Shown: positions 30,123 to 42,081 of the stretch, piece after piece | How the letters are laid out: the number at the start of each line of letters is the position of its first letter | Position numbering within the stretch: position 1 is the stretch's first letter | NCBI RefSeq assembly: GCF_030272615.1 | Contig: NC_081408.1 | Location: 202,392,341-202,456,340 of the forward strand | From: Cryptomeria japonica | Lineage: Eukaryota; Streptophyta; Pinopsida; Cupressales; Cupressaceae | Reading direction: 5' to 3' | DNA: 64,000 bases | Translations under genes and position numbers: made by a program | The notes under the pieces: model-generated | The model's input: the letters and a program-made list of their open reading frames with translations, nothing else | Told to the model about the DNA's origin: nothing | Databases searched by the model: none

Positions 30123-32904
30123 GTGAGACCTTACCCCAATTCATCCTAGCATTTTAGTGTTTTTGATGTTGAGACTATTATGGATGCTTTACTTTTATGC
30201 ATTATGGATTTAGAACTTATATGATTCCATGATTTGGATAACATTGATGTATATTGATGCTTCATTTCTATGCATTATATATATAGAACTCTATATAATT
30301 CTAGAATAGGATAACTTTGTGATAATGTATGTCATTATTGGATTTGCAGGACTTTACTATGATGATAAAAATAGGATGCATGTCTTATGTATGGATCAAA
30401 ATTATGAGGATTATGATAATTACTTATGTGGATTTATTTTGATACAAGATATGTTGATTTTGTTTAATGTCAATTGTATGCAGGGTGTTTTACGTGTACT
30501 CTTATTCATGTGTTTAAATATTATATGAGGTTATTTGGAAGTACTAATGTGTAATTGAGATGCATAGGAAAATTATCCATGTGACCATGGAAATATTATG
30601 GAGAACCAAACCTAGACCTATGTACGTTTGTAAAACCAGGGTTTGTCTATTTGGAGAGACAACACCCCATATGTATCATATTTTATTTGTGAAAGTAAAT
30701 GTTGCATGTGTGTTAAATTGAATTATTAATTTGTGTAAATCCAACAAGAGACAAATTTCATATGTAATTTTGTAAAGTATTTTATTGTGTCACTTGACAC
30801 ATGTGTTGATTTATGTCTTGATTTTTGACTTGTCTCTTGGAGGGAGTTGTTTCAACCATAGCTTTTTCAAACATTTGAATGTGGTTCCAAATTTTTCTTG
30901 GGTAGACAATCTTTGGAGTGGTCAACTCAGGTTTGACCCGACAGTTAACTTCAAAGAGGTTTATAAAGGGTCAAATGGACTCCTAGGGGTAGTTTAAAGG
31001 TGTTTCCTAAAGTCCATAAGGTATACCTATGGGTTAGGAGTATTTTTAGGCACGTGTCTACTCCCATGTGACTGTTTAGTCACCTCAAAAAATTGGTTTC
31101 TTAAGGTGAGCGAAAATTTAATTTAGAAGGTGCCATCTAGGTTAGATAACCTTCCTTTTTGATGTGAGATCCTTTTTCCCATTTTCTCTTACTTTTTCCT
31201 TTTTCAATTTTAGAAACCTAGGAGAACTCTCACTGAGGTCTTTCTAGGCAAGAATGAGAGACTTTGTGCATAATCACCCACTCTCCATTTTTGGAGATCA
31301 TACAATTTTGGAAAAAATAGTTTTGCGATAGAATTTTGGCTTAGTGTAGAAGAAAGGATTTGTGGAATTGAGTTGCTCATCCTCAAACTAGTTCTAGCAA
31401 ACCTTTGGGTAGATTGAAGGTTGGCTCATCTTCTCTATTTGTTTCTTTTTACATTACATCTTTATGTTGGAAAGATTGCTTGTATGTAAAAATTGTTTCT
31501 TGTATTTTCCTTTGTGAAAATTATTATGTGACCTATCTGTTACTTCTTTTATCCATTTTCTTGTGATTTGGGAGTAACCAAGGTCTTCAACTCTTGGGAG
31601 AGTAGGATGCTCTTGTGGGTGGTAGAAGTTTAATAGCCCTCGAGTGAGAGGCTCTTATTATGAGAGTGAACTCAAGGGGTGTATATGTGACCCTTGCTGC
31701 ATGGCCTAGTTTATGCATTTGGGGGTCATAAGGGGATAAAGTATGGCATGAATGCCTTGGGGGGTATAAGGATATGGGGTTAATGAACTTATGATATGTC
31801 TTTGTTTGTCATGAGGTGGCTTTGTGATCTACCATTCTTACAATCTCCTTAGGGTATTTGGTCCACTACCACCCATGTAAAAACATCACATTTTGTGATG
31901 AAGTGTAGCCTAGGTTGGGAAAGTGTTCAATGTATGTTTTTCCCTTACTTGTTGTTTTTGCATGTGCGTAACCTGTCTAGGGCTTGGTTCTCCAAGCTTG
32001 GGGGTGGCTTCTAGAAAGCCTAGGCTGGGAGGTGAGCACTCCATGGTCATAGCCTCATGATTTATTTACAGGTTACATGGTAGGAAAAGGAAAAGACAAG
32101 CTAGGAGTTCCTAGATTTCCTTGATTTGCAGAAAAAGATTAGGTAATAGGATATATTATATTTTAGTTGCAACAATGTAAAAAGAAAGGGGGAAACTTTA
32201 GGTTGTATTTATTTGAAAAAGAAATGTATTCATTTTGTTTAAAGTCCTCATTTAATAGGAATGAGAGACTAGATGGGTATCTCACCCATTTGTAATGTTG
32301 ACTATATTGTATTTTAAATATGCTTTAAAAAAATGCATTATTTTTATTAAGCTATTACTGCAAAAATGAAATTTTTATTTTTGGATTAAGTTCCTATAGT
32401 TATGGAAATAATATTTGTTGTATGCATGTTATTTCTGAAAATAAAAGTTCAATTTATTTCCTTATGCATATTGAAATAATGGAAATGAGTAAAGTAGTAA
32501 GCTTGCATGTTAGGAAGAGAAAATTAAGCATTTAGTCCTAATCATTTATTCCCAAATACAAATTGTGGTTTAATAGATTTAACATGCCTATCTCTAAGGT
32601 CAATTTAAATAATTCTAGTCTAATGTAGTTGCTGAATATAGTTTATTAAATTCTGTCATTTCCCCTTTTATTTATTTCAGAAAATAAATCTAAAATTAGC
32701 AGTCTATCTCTAAAGTTAGTATTTGGATTGTCAATAGAAAAAAAAAAAAAATATGCTGTATTTAAATCTGTTAGTTTTGAAAACCTTCTTTATGTGATTT
32801 TAGGAAAAAGAAATATAAACAGATTGTTTAAAGTAAATAAAAGAAATTTTACCCTATTTCCATGCAATCAATATTTTATTAATTTCTGCATGATTTAAAA
32901 AGGT

Positions 32905-32929
32905 TATATATATATTGCTTAAGTGTGTG

Positions 32930-32987
<58 letters not shown>

Positions 32988-33210
32988 ACTACATATTTTA
33001 TCTAAAAATATCCCCAGCCTATGAAACTGTTTGTTTGAAAATATTATAACCACAGAAAAGTATATATATATATATACACTACATATTTTATCTAAAAATA
33101 TCCTCAGCCTGTGAAATTGTTTGTTTGAAAATATTATAACCACCTAAAATAATATTTATATATATGTATATGTATATATATATGTATATGTATATGTGTA
33201 TGTGTATATG

Positions 33211-33245
<35 letters not shown>

Positions 33246-33300
33246 GTACATGTACATATATATATAAATATATATATATACATATATATATATATAAACA
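32905..33300. repeat. TA/TG microsatellite cluster in the 3' LTR
   Basis: Long mixed TA, TG and CA dinucleotide runs, with a duplicated non-repeat segment between them. Frames through it code only for Tyr/Ile/His repeats and are not genes. Confidence 0.9.
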
Positions 33301-33346
33301 AAAAAAAGAGGAGATTTAATTTATTTTTCAAAAACAAAAAAGCAAA

Positions 33347-33700
33347 ATGGGTGAGCCTCAGGCCCCCCCACACTATGGGTGGCGACCCCTAGCAGTGGCC
33401 GCAACCCCCACTGTGGGCTGTAACCCAAAGTCGGGGAGGCTTCGACCTCCTCTGTGGGTGGCACCCCATAGCGACGGCATAGCCGAGCTGCGGGCTGCAT
33501 CTCACAGTGGCGACCAAGGCCGCCTCTGTGGGCCTCGACCCATAGGCATGGCTGCGGCTGTCCCTGCGAGGAGCCTCCCCCATGAACTCCTCTCATCTCT
33601 GCCACCACCGCTACCTGCAACAAACCCCCCCCCCCCCCCCCCCATGCAGCCCTCTCTTGGATTCGCCATGCTTTCATCCCTCCACCTCCTTGATTTCAAC
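33347..33700 (+). other. GC-rich block in the 3' LTR
   Basis: Counterpart of 24,020-24,370, with one copy of the 43-bp unit and a long C homopolymer. A 121-codon frame (33,347-33,712) partly matches the frame in the 5' LTR. Confidence 0.6.
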
Positions 33701-33706
33701 TTAAAA

Positions 33707-33729
33707 CCCTAACCCGACTTGGGTTAGGG
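33707..33729. promoter_or_regulatory. Telomere-box inverted repeat in the 3' LTR
   Basis: Identical to the one at 24,381-24,403: 'ccctaaccc', 'gactt', 'gggttaggg'. It is unchanged although nearby DNA differs between the LTRs. Confidence 0.85.
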
Positions 33730-33741
33730 TATTCTGGGAGA

Positions 33742-33749
33742 TATAAAAG
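33742..33749 (+). promoter_or_regulatory. TATA box of the 3' LTR
   Basis: 'tataaaag', the counterpart of 24,416-24,423. Confidence 0.6.
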
Positions 33750-33857
33750 AAATAAAAGAAAATGTTAGTATAATTTCTTTTATTTATAACATTAAAATTT
33801 TAGGGTTCATGGTTATTTTAAAATCTAAGAACTTAAAAAAAATAAAAAAAATGTATT

Positions 33858-33896
<39 letters not shown>

Positions 33897-34542
33897 AATA
33901 TATGAATATATAAATCTAATTATAGTTTAGTTATTTTATTTATACATTCATATTTTATATACGTTTATATAAACATTTAAATATTATGTTTTAAATTTTA
34001 ATTCTTTTGAAGCTATATATTTTAGGAAATTATAACGATTTCTTTTGTATGATTTTTGGCCATAGGGGATTAACTTTTGTTCACCTAAATTTAGGCTTGT
34101 CGAGAATAAACTTTATAGGGCAAATTTTATTATGGATTTATTTATCCCTTCAGTCAAATTTTAGACACATTATAATTATTGTTAAATTAATCCATGGGAT
34201 TTAAAAATCCAATTGCTAAAGTTAATTTCATTAATTCCTATAATAATTAAAAAGGAATAATTGAGATTAATAATATCTCTTGTCAATTAATTTAGGGGTT
34301 TTTGCTTAAATGATTTTATTATTTATTAATTGATGAGATGATAATAAATTCTTTTGGAGAGTTAATATTCTGCATTTAATTTAAATTATTTTTGCTTACT
34401 TGAGTTAGTGGTTAGAGTTAACTCAAAACATAGTTAAGACAAAAGTTGTTAGTGTGTTTCATATTAGCAAATTTAATGTTATTAGGTTGTTATTTTAAAA
34501 AAAAATATTATTCCGTTCGTGCCCAAAAGTTTGGGCATGACA

Positions 34543-34815
34543 AAGTCACTCCTTCACTCTTCTTCACCTCCCAAATCATAAAGGCACAAATGATTGGAAT
34601 CACAAAAATAAATACTCACAAGCTAGGTTTTCAAGAAGTTGATACACTATTTGTTGAACCTTAAAAAATCATATTCAGACCACAAGATATTCTTAGAACC
34701 TTTGGAAAATATTCACACACATTTTCCATGCTGAGAGGAAACCCAAGATCAAACAAAGAGGGATCAAAAGATATTTTCATTAATGCTCCCCCTCAGACCC
34801 ATCTATCTAAGTCAA
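34543..34815 (-). other. Element B region between Gag and second reading frame
   Basis: No gene is seen. It includes the minus-strand text joining the two B reading frames; 'gggggagcatt' near 34,790 is a purine-rich word. Confidence 0.4.
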
Positions 34816-35646
34816 TTACCGGAAGAGGGAACTACATCCATAAACACCTTCAACATTTCCTTCAATATTCTCTTCCGATTTCTTCATCGATAATGACTTT
34901 CCTTTTCCTATAGAGTCCACTATAGTTTCCAAACCAATAGTCTTCCCTTTACTACTTTTACAAAATATTATAATATGCCCAACACCATGACAATTATAGC
35001 CTACTAAACTACTTTTCATTGATTTCTTGTTCTCATTTCCTTTTAAGTTCTTATTCTTCCTATATTTAATAGCTTTGTGCACATATCCATTACAAACATA
35101 GCAATATCCATTGAAAGATCTGGCATTTCTATTCATATTCATTTTTATTCTACACTCATTAGCTTTGTGTCCATAGTTGTTGCAATAATGACAATTTCCA
35201 TTGATAGAATAATTTGTAATCCAATTGCTACACTCACTTGCTTTGTTCCCTACTTCATTACATGAGTAACAATTTCCTTTGAAATATAAATACTTGGAAG
35301 AAGCAGGAATAGGTGTCTGGTTGATCACAAACATTCTGAAACTTTGATTAGGCATTAAATTCTTCTTATCATCAGTAGAATTCTTCACCTCTTTTTCCTT
35401 TTCTTCATTGATATTCAAGCATTCACCAAATTTATCATTATTCTAAAACTGCAAGATAGATTCCCGAATCTCCTTTCCACCTTTCAAACTTAAGCTAGTA
35501 CTAATCTGATCTTTAGCATCTTTGAGTTCCCTTTTTCGATTCATCATTTCTATTGGAATTGAGTTGTCATTGATTTCAACATGCACAGATGCAGAGTTGA
35601 TCTGGTTAAGTATGCAATAATAGATGAGTTGGAAAGTGAGTTGCAA
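34816..35646 (-). pseudogene. Element B Gag-like protein with four zinc-knuckle remnants
   Basis: Minus strand. An N-terminal charged part has 'MNRKRELKDAKDQISTS' and 'LKGGKEIRESILQF'. After a TAG at 35,443 it continues 'MNINEEKEKEVKNSTDDKK'. Four CCHC-like knuckles follow: 'CYSCNEVGNKASEC' (His replaced by Asn), 'CHYCNNYGHKANEC' (complete), 'CYVCNGYVHKAIKY' (last Cys lost) and 'GYNCHGVGHIIIFC' (first Cys lost). Knuckles bind RNA in Gag proteins. Element E has the same coil-plus-four-knuckle layout with three intact knuckles (42,775-43,060), which supports one family. No Pol domain follows. Confidence 0.75.
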
Positions 35647-36759
35647 AAGAGGTGTGTCGGTTCAGGTTTGGCATTATTGTTGGGAGCTTATTCCTATCAA
35701 CCTCCCAGTGTGATTATTTCCACTCATTGTACTCCTGTATGTTGGGATAATGTGCAAATATGTGTTTGGATTGACTGAGTGATGTGTTGTCATTGATGTC
35801 AACATATTCCTTTGTGTGTTCTAGTGTTGTAGTCAAATTAAGTAAGTTGGTTTGGCCAGTGTGTTGCACATGAGTTGTTGTGGATTAAAGGGTTTTGAGA
35901 TAAGTATCTCTAGTTTATTTGCCTCTAGTTTTAGTGGTTCATATGGAGATTTAATCGAGTTATGAGATCCAGTATTGCAGTTGATTTTTTAGTTGTTCTG
36001 TGTTGATCAATGTTCTGGATTTTGCTCCACATTGCAATATATTTGTTTGCAGTTTTGACAAAGTGTTTATGACATTCTGGTGTATCCTCAATTTAGATGG
36101 GTCATGAATTGGAGGTCCGCAAGTGAATATTTTAGTTTGACAGTCAATTCAGTTAGTGTTCTTGAAGTTTCATGTAATGTTGATGGAGATTATAGTAAGT
36201 GGTGTTGGTGCAATTGTTTCTGTAGTAATTCATGATGCTTGTGGATGTTTCTAGATCATTTCCTATTTGTGTTGATGGTCCAGATTGATCGTTGTGTGTG
36301 TTATTGATGATTTTATTTGATTCGATGGTGTTCTTCATGTCATTTGCGGACGTGATGGTTGTAGCACGTTGTGAATGTTCGAAGCATAATTCTTGGAGTT
36401 GTTTCATGTTCAAGGTGTTTATTTAGGTCCATACTATGTCTTAGCCAACATTATTTTGTCTGCATGTGTAATCACATAGATCTGTCCACTTAATTAAATG
36501 AATATTTAGTATTTATTTGATTATTTAACCATCAATTAATAATTAATTAAATTAATATATTTAATTAGTTCATCTTAACCCTCTTCTCCTATTAATTAAA
36601 TAAATTATTCAATTTATTTGATTTAATTCACTTACCAAATTCAGACCATTAATTAAATAAATAAATCATATTTATTTAATTAAATTTTCTTTCACATTTA
36701 AATAAATTAATATTTATTTAAATTCTCCCAAAATCCCACTTCTCACATTTAAATAAATT

Positions 36760-36932
36760 TACATTTATTTAAATCACCTTTATCCTCTACCCACTTGCAT
36801 TTTTCCTACAAATGCAAGTTGCACAACTATTTTAAATAAATCATTTATTTAAATCACCTTTATCCTCTACCCACTTGCACTTTCCTACAAATGCAAGTTG
36901 CACAATTATTTTAAATAAATTATTTATTTAAA
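36760..36932. repeat. Two tandem copies of an approximately 85-bp unit
   Basis: Each copy has 'tttatcctctacccacttgc', then 'cctacaaatgcaagttgcac' and 'ttttaaataaat'. The copies differ by a few bases. Confidence 0.85.
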
Positions 36933-36954
36933 ATCCTATTTATCCTCACCCACT

Positions 36955-37330
36955 TGAAACCTTTAATGGTTTCCCTTAAAGTCTTCAAACTTAATGGCTT
37001 CCTTCTAGAGTCTTCTCAAACCTTTAATGGTTTCCCTTAAAGTCTTCTTAAGAATTTAATGGTTTCCCTTAAAGTCTTCAAACTTAATGGCTTCCTTCTA
37101 GAGTCTTCTAAAACCTTTAATGGTTTCCCTTAAAGTCTTCAAAACTTAATGGCTTTAAAGTCTTCAAACTTGATGGCTTCCTTCTATAGTCTTCTTAAGC
37201 CTTTAATGGTTTCCCTTAAAGTCTTCAAATTTAATGGCTTCCCTTAAAGTCTTCTTAAGACTTTAATTGCTTCCCTTAAAGTCTTCAAGCCTTTAATGGT
37301 TTCCCTCAAAGTCTTCAAGCATTTTAATGC
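36955..37330. repeat. Approximately 27-30 bp tandem repeat array
   Basis: About twelve imperfect units of the type 'taatggtttcccttaaagtc', alternating with 'taatggcttccttctagagt'. It is inside the solo LTR upstream of its TATA box. Confidence 0.88.
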
Positions 37331-37957
37331 TTTATCTTCCTTTTTCTCATTTAAATAAATTAATATTTATTTGAATATTTATCCAAATGCAAATTACACC
37401 ATTTAATTGAAATAAATGATTTTATTTTAATTGAAAATACCAAAATTCCTCCCACTTGCATTTTCCTACAAAATCCACTTGCATGCCTAAACCCCTTCTA
37501 GATTCTTCTAAACCTTTCCTAATTAACCTAATCCACCCCCTAAATATTGTCACATTCCTAAGCAAATTGGAGTCACTTCTCAAAGACTCCAAAGTCTTTG
37601 AAAAGCAATTAATGATTTGTGTGTTCAACAAATTAACCTCTAAAGTCTTCCAAACCACTTATGGCTCTTACATGACCATTAATGGTTAATTCCACTTGCA
37701 CCCATGGTTGAGGACTTTGACCCCTAACTTAACCCTCATGTAACCCATGTGTCTCTTCAAAGCATTTATTTCTTTGACTAGGGTAACCATCATGTCCCCT
37801 CAAGCATTTAATGCTCATTATCTCTCCTCTCAAGCCTCCTCATGGTGACACTTGTCAACGTGGGATTGGGTTGAAAGTCTCACATGGATTGAATATCTTT
37901 CAATCCTAACCCTTGTTAAGATTACTCAATCTTAACCTTTCATTTCCCCATTTCTTC

Positions 37958-37966
37958 TATAAATAG
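37958..37966 (+). promoter_or_regulatory. TATA box of the solo LTR
   Basis: 'TATAAATAG' followed about 30 bases later by an A-run and 'ggaagcattagag'. This matches a normal plant core promoter spacing. Confidence 0.65.
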
Positions 37967-38993
37967 AACCCTTCTCCTCAAGCAAAAAAAGGAAGCATTA
38001 GAGTATTGTTGTTATACTGGTATTAGCATAGAGCTTTTTCATAGCATCACTATCTACACTTGCATATAATTTTCTTATCATATTCAACCATCTTGAATCT
38101 CCATATGACATCCATGGCTAGTGCTAAAAGCTAAGAGCTACACTCATTTGGGACTCGGAGAGAGGAGAAACAAGGGAGAAGCATCGAAAGGCATCATGGA
38201 AGCATCTTAGGGAGGCTCTTCTCCTTTCTTTTATTTTGTTAAACTTCTTTCATGCTTTTTGAAATCTCTTTTGATATGTTTGGAATAGTTTTTAGTTCTT
38301 TGTTTTGTTTCTATGGTTGAAACTAACTTATTAACATTGAACTTTGTTGTTGCCTTGTCCCCATTTCCATGACATCAACATGTATGGTTATATCTTTGTA
38401 ATTTTTAATGTGTGTTGAGCCAACCTTGAAAGACAAGTTGATGATATGTACAAATAAATGTAATGCTCTTTTGAGAGAGGTATTTATGTGTGTGAATAAT
38501 GCTTTGATCTTTTAGAAGTGGTGAAGTAGTACAAAGAAGTGTGAAAAAGTGTGAAAGAGAAGAATATTTGTTATGTGTTTAACTAGAACTATAATGAGGC
38601 ATGAGGAGATTCTATTCTATCAGTTCATGATCTTCCAGATATAATCCAAATGTGTTTGTAAGACAGTGAGTTGTCCCTGAGTTGTAACTCTATGTTGTTT
38701 GTGAGTAGTGAGTTCTAGATAGTGTGTTTGAAAGAATTTGCATTCCCCATTGTAATATTTCATATAATTCTAATAGAGTATCATCATATTGTGAGTAGGT
38801 ACCCACCATGGTTTTTCCCTTGATCGGGTTTTCCATGTCAAAAATTTAGGTGTTATGCATGTTATTGATGTGGTGTTGATTTATGTTTTCACTGTTGATT
38901 ATAAGATCTGAATTTATGTTCTAGTTAAGAGAAGATTTTGAGAAAACTGATTCACCCCCCCACCCCCTTAGTTTTTGCATTGTTGCCAATAAT

Positions 38994-39005
38994 TGGTATT
39001 AGAGC
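38994..39005 (+). promoter_or_regulatory. Primer binding site of copia D
   Basis: 'TGGTATTAGAGC' six bases after the LTR, an initiator tRNA-Met type site with one C to T change. Confidence 0.85.
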
Positions 39006-39046
39006 TAGTTCCTCCAAAGAAGCTTGATCGCTTGTGGTGATTTGGG

Positions 39047-39940
39047 ATGGTAACTTATAAGAAGGATAGTTTGATATTTGATGGAACCAGCTACACTCTT
39101 TGGAAAAGTTGGATGGGGTGCCTCTTGAGATGCATTGGTGAAGATTACTAGAAAATTACTAAAAATGTGTATAATGTTTGTTAGAATGGTCCTACAACTT
39201 CATATGAGATAGAGGGAGTTGAATACAATATTAGAGCTAAGGAAGCATTGTTGAGTGTCTTGACTGATTCTGCACTGACAAATGTGATGGATTTGTAGAC
39301 TGCTCATGAGATCTGGAAGAATTTGGAAACTTTGTATGGAGGTGATAGTCATGTGAACATTTACAAGTTGTAGATCTTGAAGGTAAAGTATGAGTTGTTG
39401 AAGATGGGCGAAGATGATAATATTACCTCTTTATGCAGAAAGTGAATGAGCTTGTGTGAAATATCATATGTGTTGGTGGCATATTGGAAGAATTAGAGAT
39501 TGTTGCTAAAGTGTTGATATCCTTGCCTCCTACTTACAAGCACAAAGTTTCTACTATTGAGGAGATCCAGACCATGACTAATGTGACTAGAGACATGTTG
39601 ACTGGCAAGATTGTTACCTTTGAATTGAGTGAGTTTGGTGACTCTCTTCCTAAGATAGAATCTTCTTTTAAAGCTACTATTTCTGGAAAGTAGAGATATG
39701 ATCTAAGAGAAAGTTCTTCAAGAAGGGTATCTAGATATGAGAAGGAGCTGAAGGAGATGGAAGAAGAATAAAAAGAACTTGAGGATCTTGAAGCCCTTAA
39801 AACTAGAAGAATGCTTAAAGGAGCTAGGAAGTATGAAAGAAAGTTGCCTCTTAAATGATTTTCATGTAATAAAATAGGACATTTTGCTTCAAGGTGTCCG
39901 AAAAGAGTTCCTAGGAAGAAATACAAACCTAAATTTTAGA
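39047..39940 (+). pseudogene. Copia D Gag
   Basis: The start at 39,047 gives 'MVTYKKDSLIFDGTSYTLW', the opening of copia Gag of the UBN2 type. Next come 'EALLSVLTDSALTNVMDL', 'TAHEIWKNLETLYGG' and, after a frameshift near 39,440, 'AKVLISLPPTYKHKVSTIE'. A charged helix (39,720-39,840) leads to a zinc knuckle, 'CNKIGHFASRCP' (first Cys lost). Stops include TAG at about 39,149, 39,182, 39,296 and 39,371, where Gln or Trp is expected. It would form the particle shell. Confidence 0.85.
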
Positions 39941-40530
39941 AGAAATGTTATTATGTTGATGAAGGTTTGACAGATGATGAATCTAAGAAAGGAAATCCAG
40001 GTGATGATGAATGGGTATTTATTGCTATCAAGGGAGATTATCCAATGTCGATTGACTCTGCTAACTGCATTAATAAGGAGAAAGCTTTCATTTATAAAGT
40101 TGAAGAGAAAGATGAATGGGTTATTGACAATGGCTGCTCTCATCATATGACAATTGATAAGAGTAATTTTGTGAGCATGAAAATGTATGATGGTGGTGTG
40201 GTAAGATTTGGTGATGACAAAGCTAGTATAATTTGTGGCAAAGGTTCCTTTTTTTCTTGATGGTAAGCACAATACTGATGATGTCTTGTATTTAGAACAT
40301 CTAAACCATAATATTTTGAGTGTTGGATATATGGTTGACAAGGGATATGATTTGCAATTCAAAAATGGCAACTGTAAAATATTAAGTGGCTCTGGAATTG
40401 AGATTGCATCAGGGACAAATACTAAAGGTAATATCTTTCACTTGAATGCTCAAATTGATGAAAGTTGGTAATGGCATAGGAGGATGTGTCATCTAAATTT
40501 TGATTTCATGGCTAACACAAGTCTACTCAA
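39941..40530 (+). pseudogene. Copia D protease and pre-integrase region
   Basis: 'DEWVIDNGCSHHMTIDKSN' is the copia protease active-site segment, with Asn where DSG has Ser. 'VVRFGDDKASIICGKGS' and, after a frameshift near 40,250, 'VLYLEHLNHNILSVGYMVD' follow. 'WHRRMCHLNFD' is the GAG-pre-integrase zinc motif start, with its His pair. The catalytic Asp is kept. The TAA at 40,469 cuts the frame before 'WHRR'. Confidence 0.82.
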
Positions 40531-41276
40531 GAAGTGGGAGATATTCCTATGTTGGTAAAGTCTACTGATCTAGTATACAAGGAATGTCAGTTAGAGAAGA
40601 AGACAAGAGTTACTTTCAAAAGAAAACAATACAGTTCTAACGAATTATTGGATCTTGTGCATACTGATTTGTGTGGTTCTTCTAGATTGAGAAGCTTGTA
40701 GGGAGACAAGTATTTCATGTTGTTGATTGATGACTATTCAAGACTGATGTGGGTTACTTTCTTATGGGAGATGTCTGAACCCTTGAAGAAATTCAAGATT
40801 TTCAAATCCATGGTTTAGACCAAGACAAGATTGAAGCTAAAGTGTATGAGATCTGATAGGGGTGGTGAATTCACTTTTGGTGAGTTCAATACATTTTGTG
40901 AAGAGCATGGAGTGAAGAGACAATTTTCTACACCTAGAACTCCTCAACAGAATGGTGTTGTGGAGAGGAAAAATAGAAAAATTCAGGAAACTACTAGAAC
41001 CATGATGTTGGAAGGAAACATTCCACATATCTTTTAGAGAGAAGTTTTGAGTATTGTTGCATACACTCAACTAGGTGCATATTAAAGGTGATACTGATAA
41101 GACTCCTTATGAGTTATGGTTTGGTCATGTTTCTATAGTTAGATATTTTAGAATTTTTGGAAGTAAATGCTATATCAAAAGAGATGAAGATCTAGGGAAG
41201 TTTGATGCTAGATGTGATGAAGGAATTTTTCTTGGTTATTATACTAAGAGAAAGGTGTTGGTATTATACACTTAGA
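40531..41276 (+). pseudogene. Copia D integrase
   Basis: 'ELLDLVHTDLCGSSRL' carries the first catalytic Asp, 'LKCMRSDRGGEFTFGEF' the second, and 'TPRTPQQNGVVERKNRKIQE' the Glu. The order and spacing are those of copia integrase. After a frameshift near 41,070 the tail 'FGSKCYIKRDEDLGKFDAR' and 'EGIFLGYYTKRK' is present. The gene then ends abruptly at the LTR of element E. TAG stops lie at about 40,699 and 40,816. Confidence 0.87.
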
Positions 41277-42055
41277 TGAGAAAGGTAGATGTCGTCATTG
41301 ATGGCAACAAGGTTCAACCGACAATAGACTTCACCTACCAGCACCGATAGATACAACAAGGTTTATCCACACCAACATCCAATCTACACCGGCAGTAGAT
41401 TATACTGGCCTAGAAAGCCAACTTGGCAATAGTATTATTTATGCGAAATAAATTGTAATGTAAATTATAATTGTATGGCCGACATATTGTATTGTAATGA
41501 CTCATATATTTATGAGTTATTGTAGGTCATTTGGTATGTAATGAAAAAAATATATGAAGTTAGCGGTAATATTGATAGCATACCGGCTAGGGTTTTTGGT
41601 AGAAGCAGAACTAGTATTAAATAAAGCATAACAAAAAACTCATCCAACATTTTGATGCAAGTTGTAAGAGTTCAATTTTTTGTTTACATCAATGTGTTGC
41701 TGTAGTTAGTGTGACTCCATTTTTTTTTAGCAGTGAGCTCTAGGCAGTTGGCCTTCCTGCATGTGCAGGCCCCTTTTGTACAGAGTAATATTTATTCATA
41801 CTGGCCAATGAGTAAATATTGTGGGTCACAAATCCCACTGAGGTATTTCCCTTACCAGGTTTCCTTACCAAAATATATGTGTTATGGTGTGCATTTATGT
41901 TGATTCTTTTGTTTCTCTTTACTGCATTATTGTTTGCTTACCAATATATTAATTTCAGTTACATAATTGCAAATAAGTTTAAATCTTTCATCTACTAGTC
42001 AGACATTGATTCAGTCCCCCTCTCAGTGTCTTTGGGATTAACCAAGTATCTAACA
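41277..42055 (+). repeat. Element E 5' LTR
   Basis: Starts about 'TGAGAAAGGTAGATG' and ends 'aagtatctaaca' before the primer site. It has 'gtcattgatggcaac' near the start, 'ccttaccaggtttcc' and a C-rich end ('tcagtccccctctcagtg'), the same plan as the LTRs of A and D. The start is less certain than the end. Confidence 0.65.
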
Positions 42056-42057
42056 AT

Positions 42058-42070
42058 TGGTATTAGAGCC
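42058..42070 (+). promoter_or_regulatory. Primer binding site of element E
   Basis: 'TGGTATTAGAGCC' two bases after the LTR, an initiator tRNA-Met type site. Confidence 0.85.
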
Positions 42071-42081
42071 TAGTCCTCTAT

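Larger units (their letters stand above)
21043..34542 (+). mobile_element. Chromovirus-type Ty3/gypsy retrotransposon with 4.2-4.4 kb LTRs
   Basis: Two direct LTRs (21,043-25,238 and 30,124-34,542) flank PBS, gag, protease, RT, RNase H, integrase with a chromodomain-like tail, and a polypurine tract. Gag through RNase H stays in one frame from 25,409 to about 28,525. Integrase and tail stay in a second frame to 30,111, so there is only one frameshift but many stop codons. The element splits element B. No clear 5-bp target duplication was found (left flank ctctc, right flank aagtc), which may reflect age or recombination. Confidence 0.92.
30124..34542 (+). repeat. Chromovirus 3' LTR
   Basis: Starts 'TGAGACCTTACCCC' and ends 'TTTGGGCATGACA'. 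It is about 220 bp longer than the 5' LTR. Part of the extra length is a second copy of the segment 'actacatattttatctaaa' with its neighbours (32,985 and 33,078), plus longer TA/TG runs. It also carries a C-run at 33,627-33,643. Element B sequence resumes at 34,543. Confidence 0.92.
34543..35739 (-). mobile_element. Element B, 5' part
   Basis: On the minus strand this holds the zinc-knuckle Gag of element B and the short stretch (34,815-34,543) leading to its second reading frame, which continues at 21,042. The right edge at 35,739 is where copia element D starts, so the 5' LTR of B probably lies beyond D, outside the window. Confidence 0.6.
36467..38380 (+). mobile_element. Solo LTR inserted in the copia D LTR
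   Basis: A 1.9 kb block unlike the flanking LTR, starting 'TGTAATCACATAG' and ending 'GACATCAACA'. It is flanked by 'tgcatg' (36,461-36,466) and 'tgtatg' (38,381-38,386), a likely target duplication with one C to T change. It has a TATA box, tandem repeats and no internal coding region, so it is probably what is left after LTR-LTR recombination. Orientation follows from the TATA box. Confidence 0.65.
35740..38988 (+). repeat. Copia D 5' LTR, split by a solo LTR
   Basis: Starts 'TGTTGGGATAATGTG' and ends '...ttgttgcca' just before the primer site. It shares 'gttgtcattgatgtcaa', 'ccaccatggtttttccc' and a C-rich end with the element A LTR. Without the insert at 36,467-38,380 its length is about 1.3 kb, like that of element A. 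Confidence 0.78.
35740..41276 (+). mobile_element. Ty1/copia element D, 5' part
   Basis: A 5' LTR (interrupted by a solo LTR), PBS, gag, protease and integrase on the plus strand. It breaks off after the integrase core at about 41,276, where the LTR of element E starts. RT, RNase H and the 3' LTR are not in the window and may lie beyond E. Confidence 0.82.

Noticed and set aside
32919-33373. Tyr/Ile-rich frames on the minus strand
   Set aside because: They are translations of TA/TG microsatellites.
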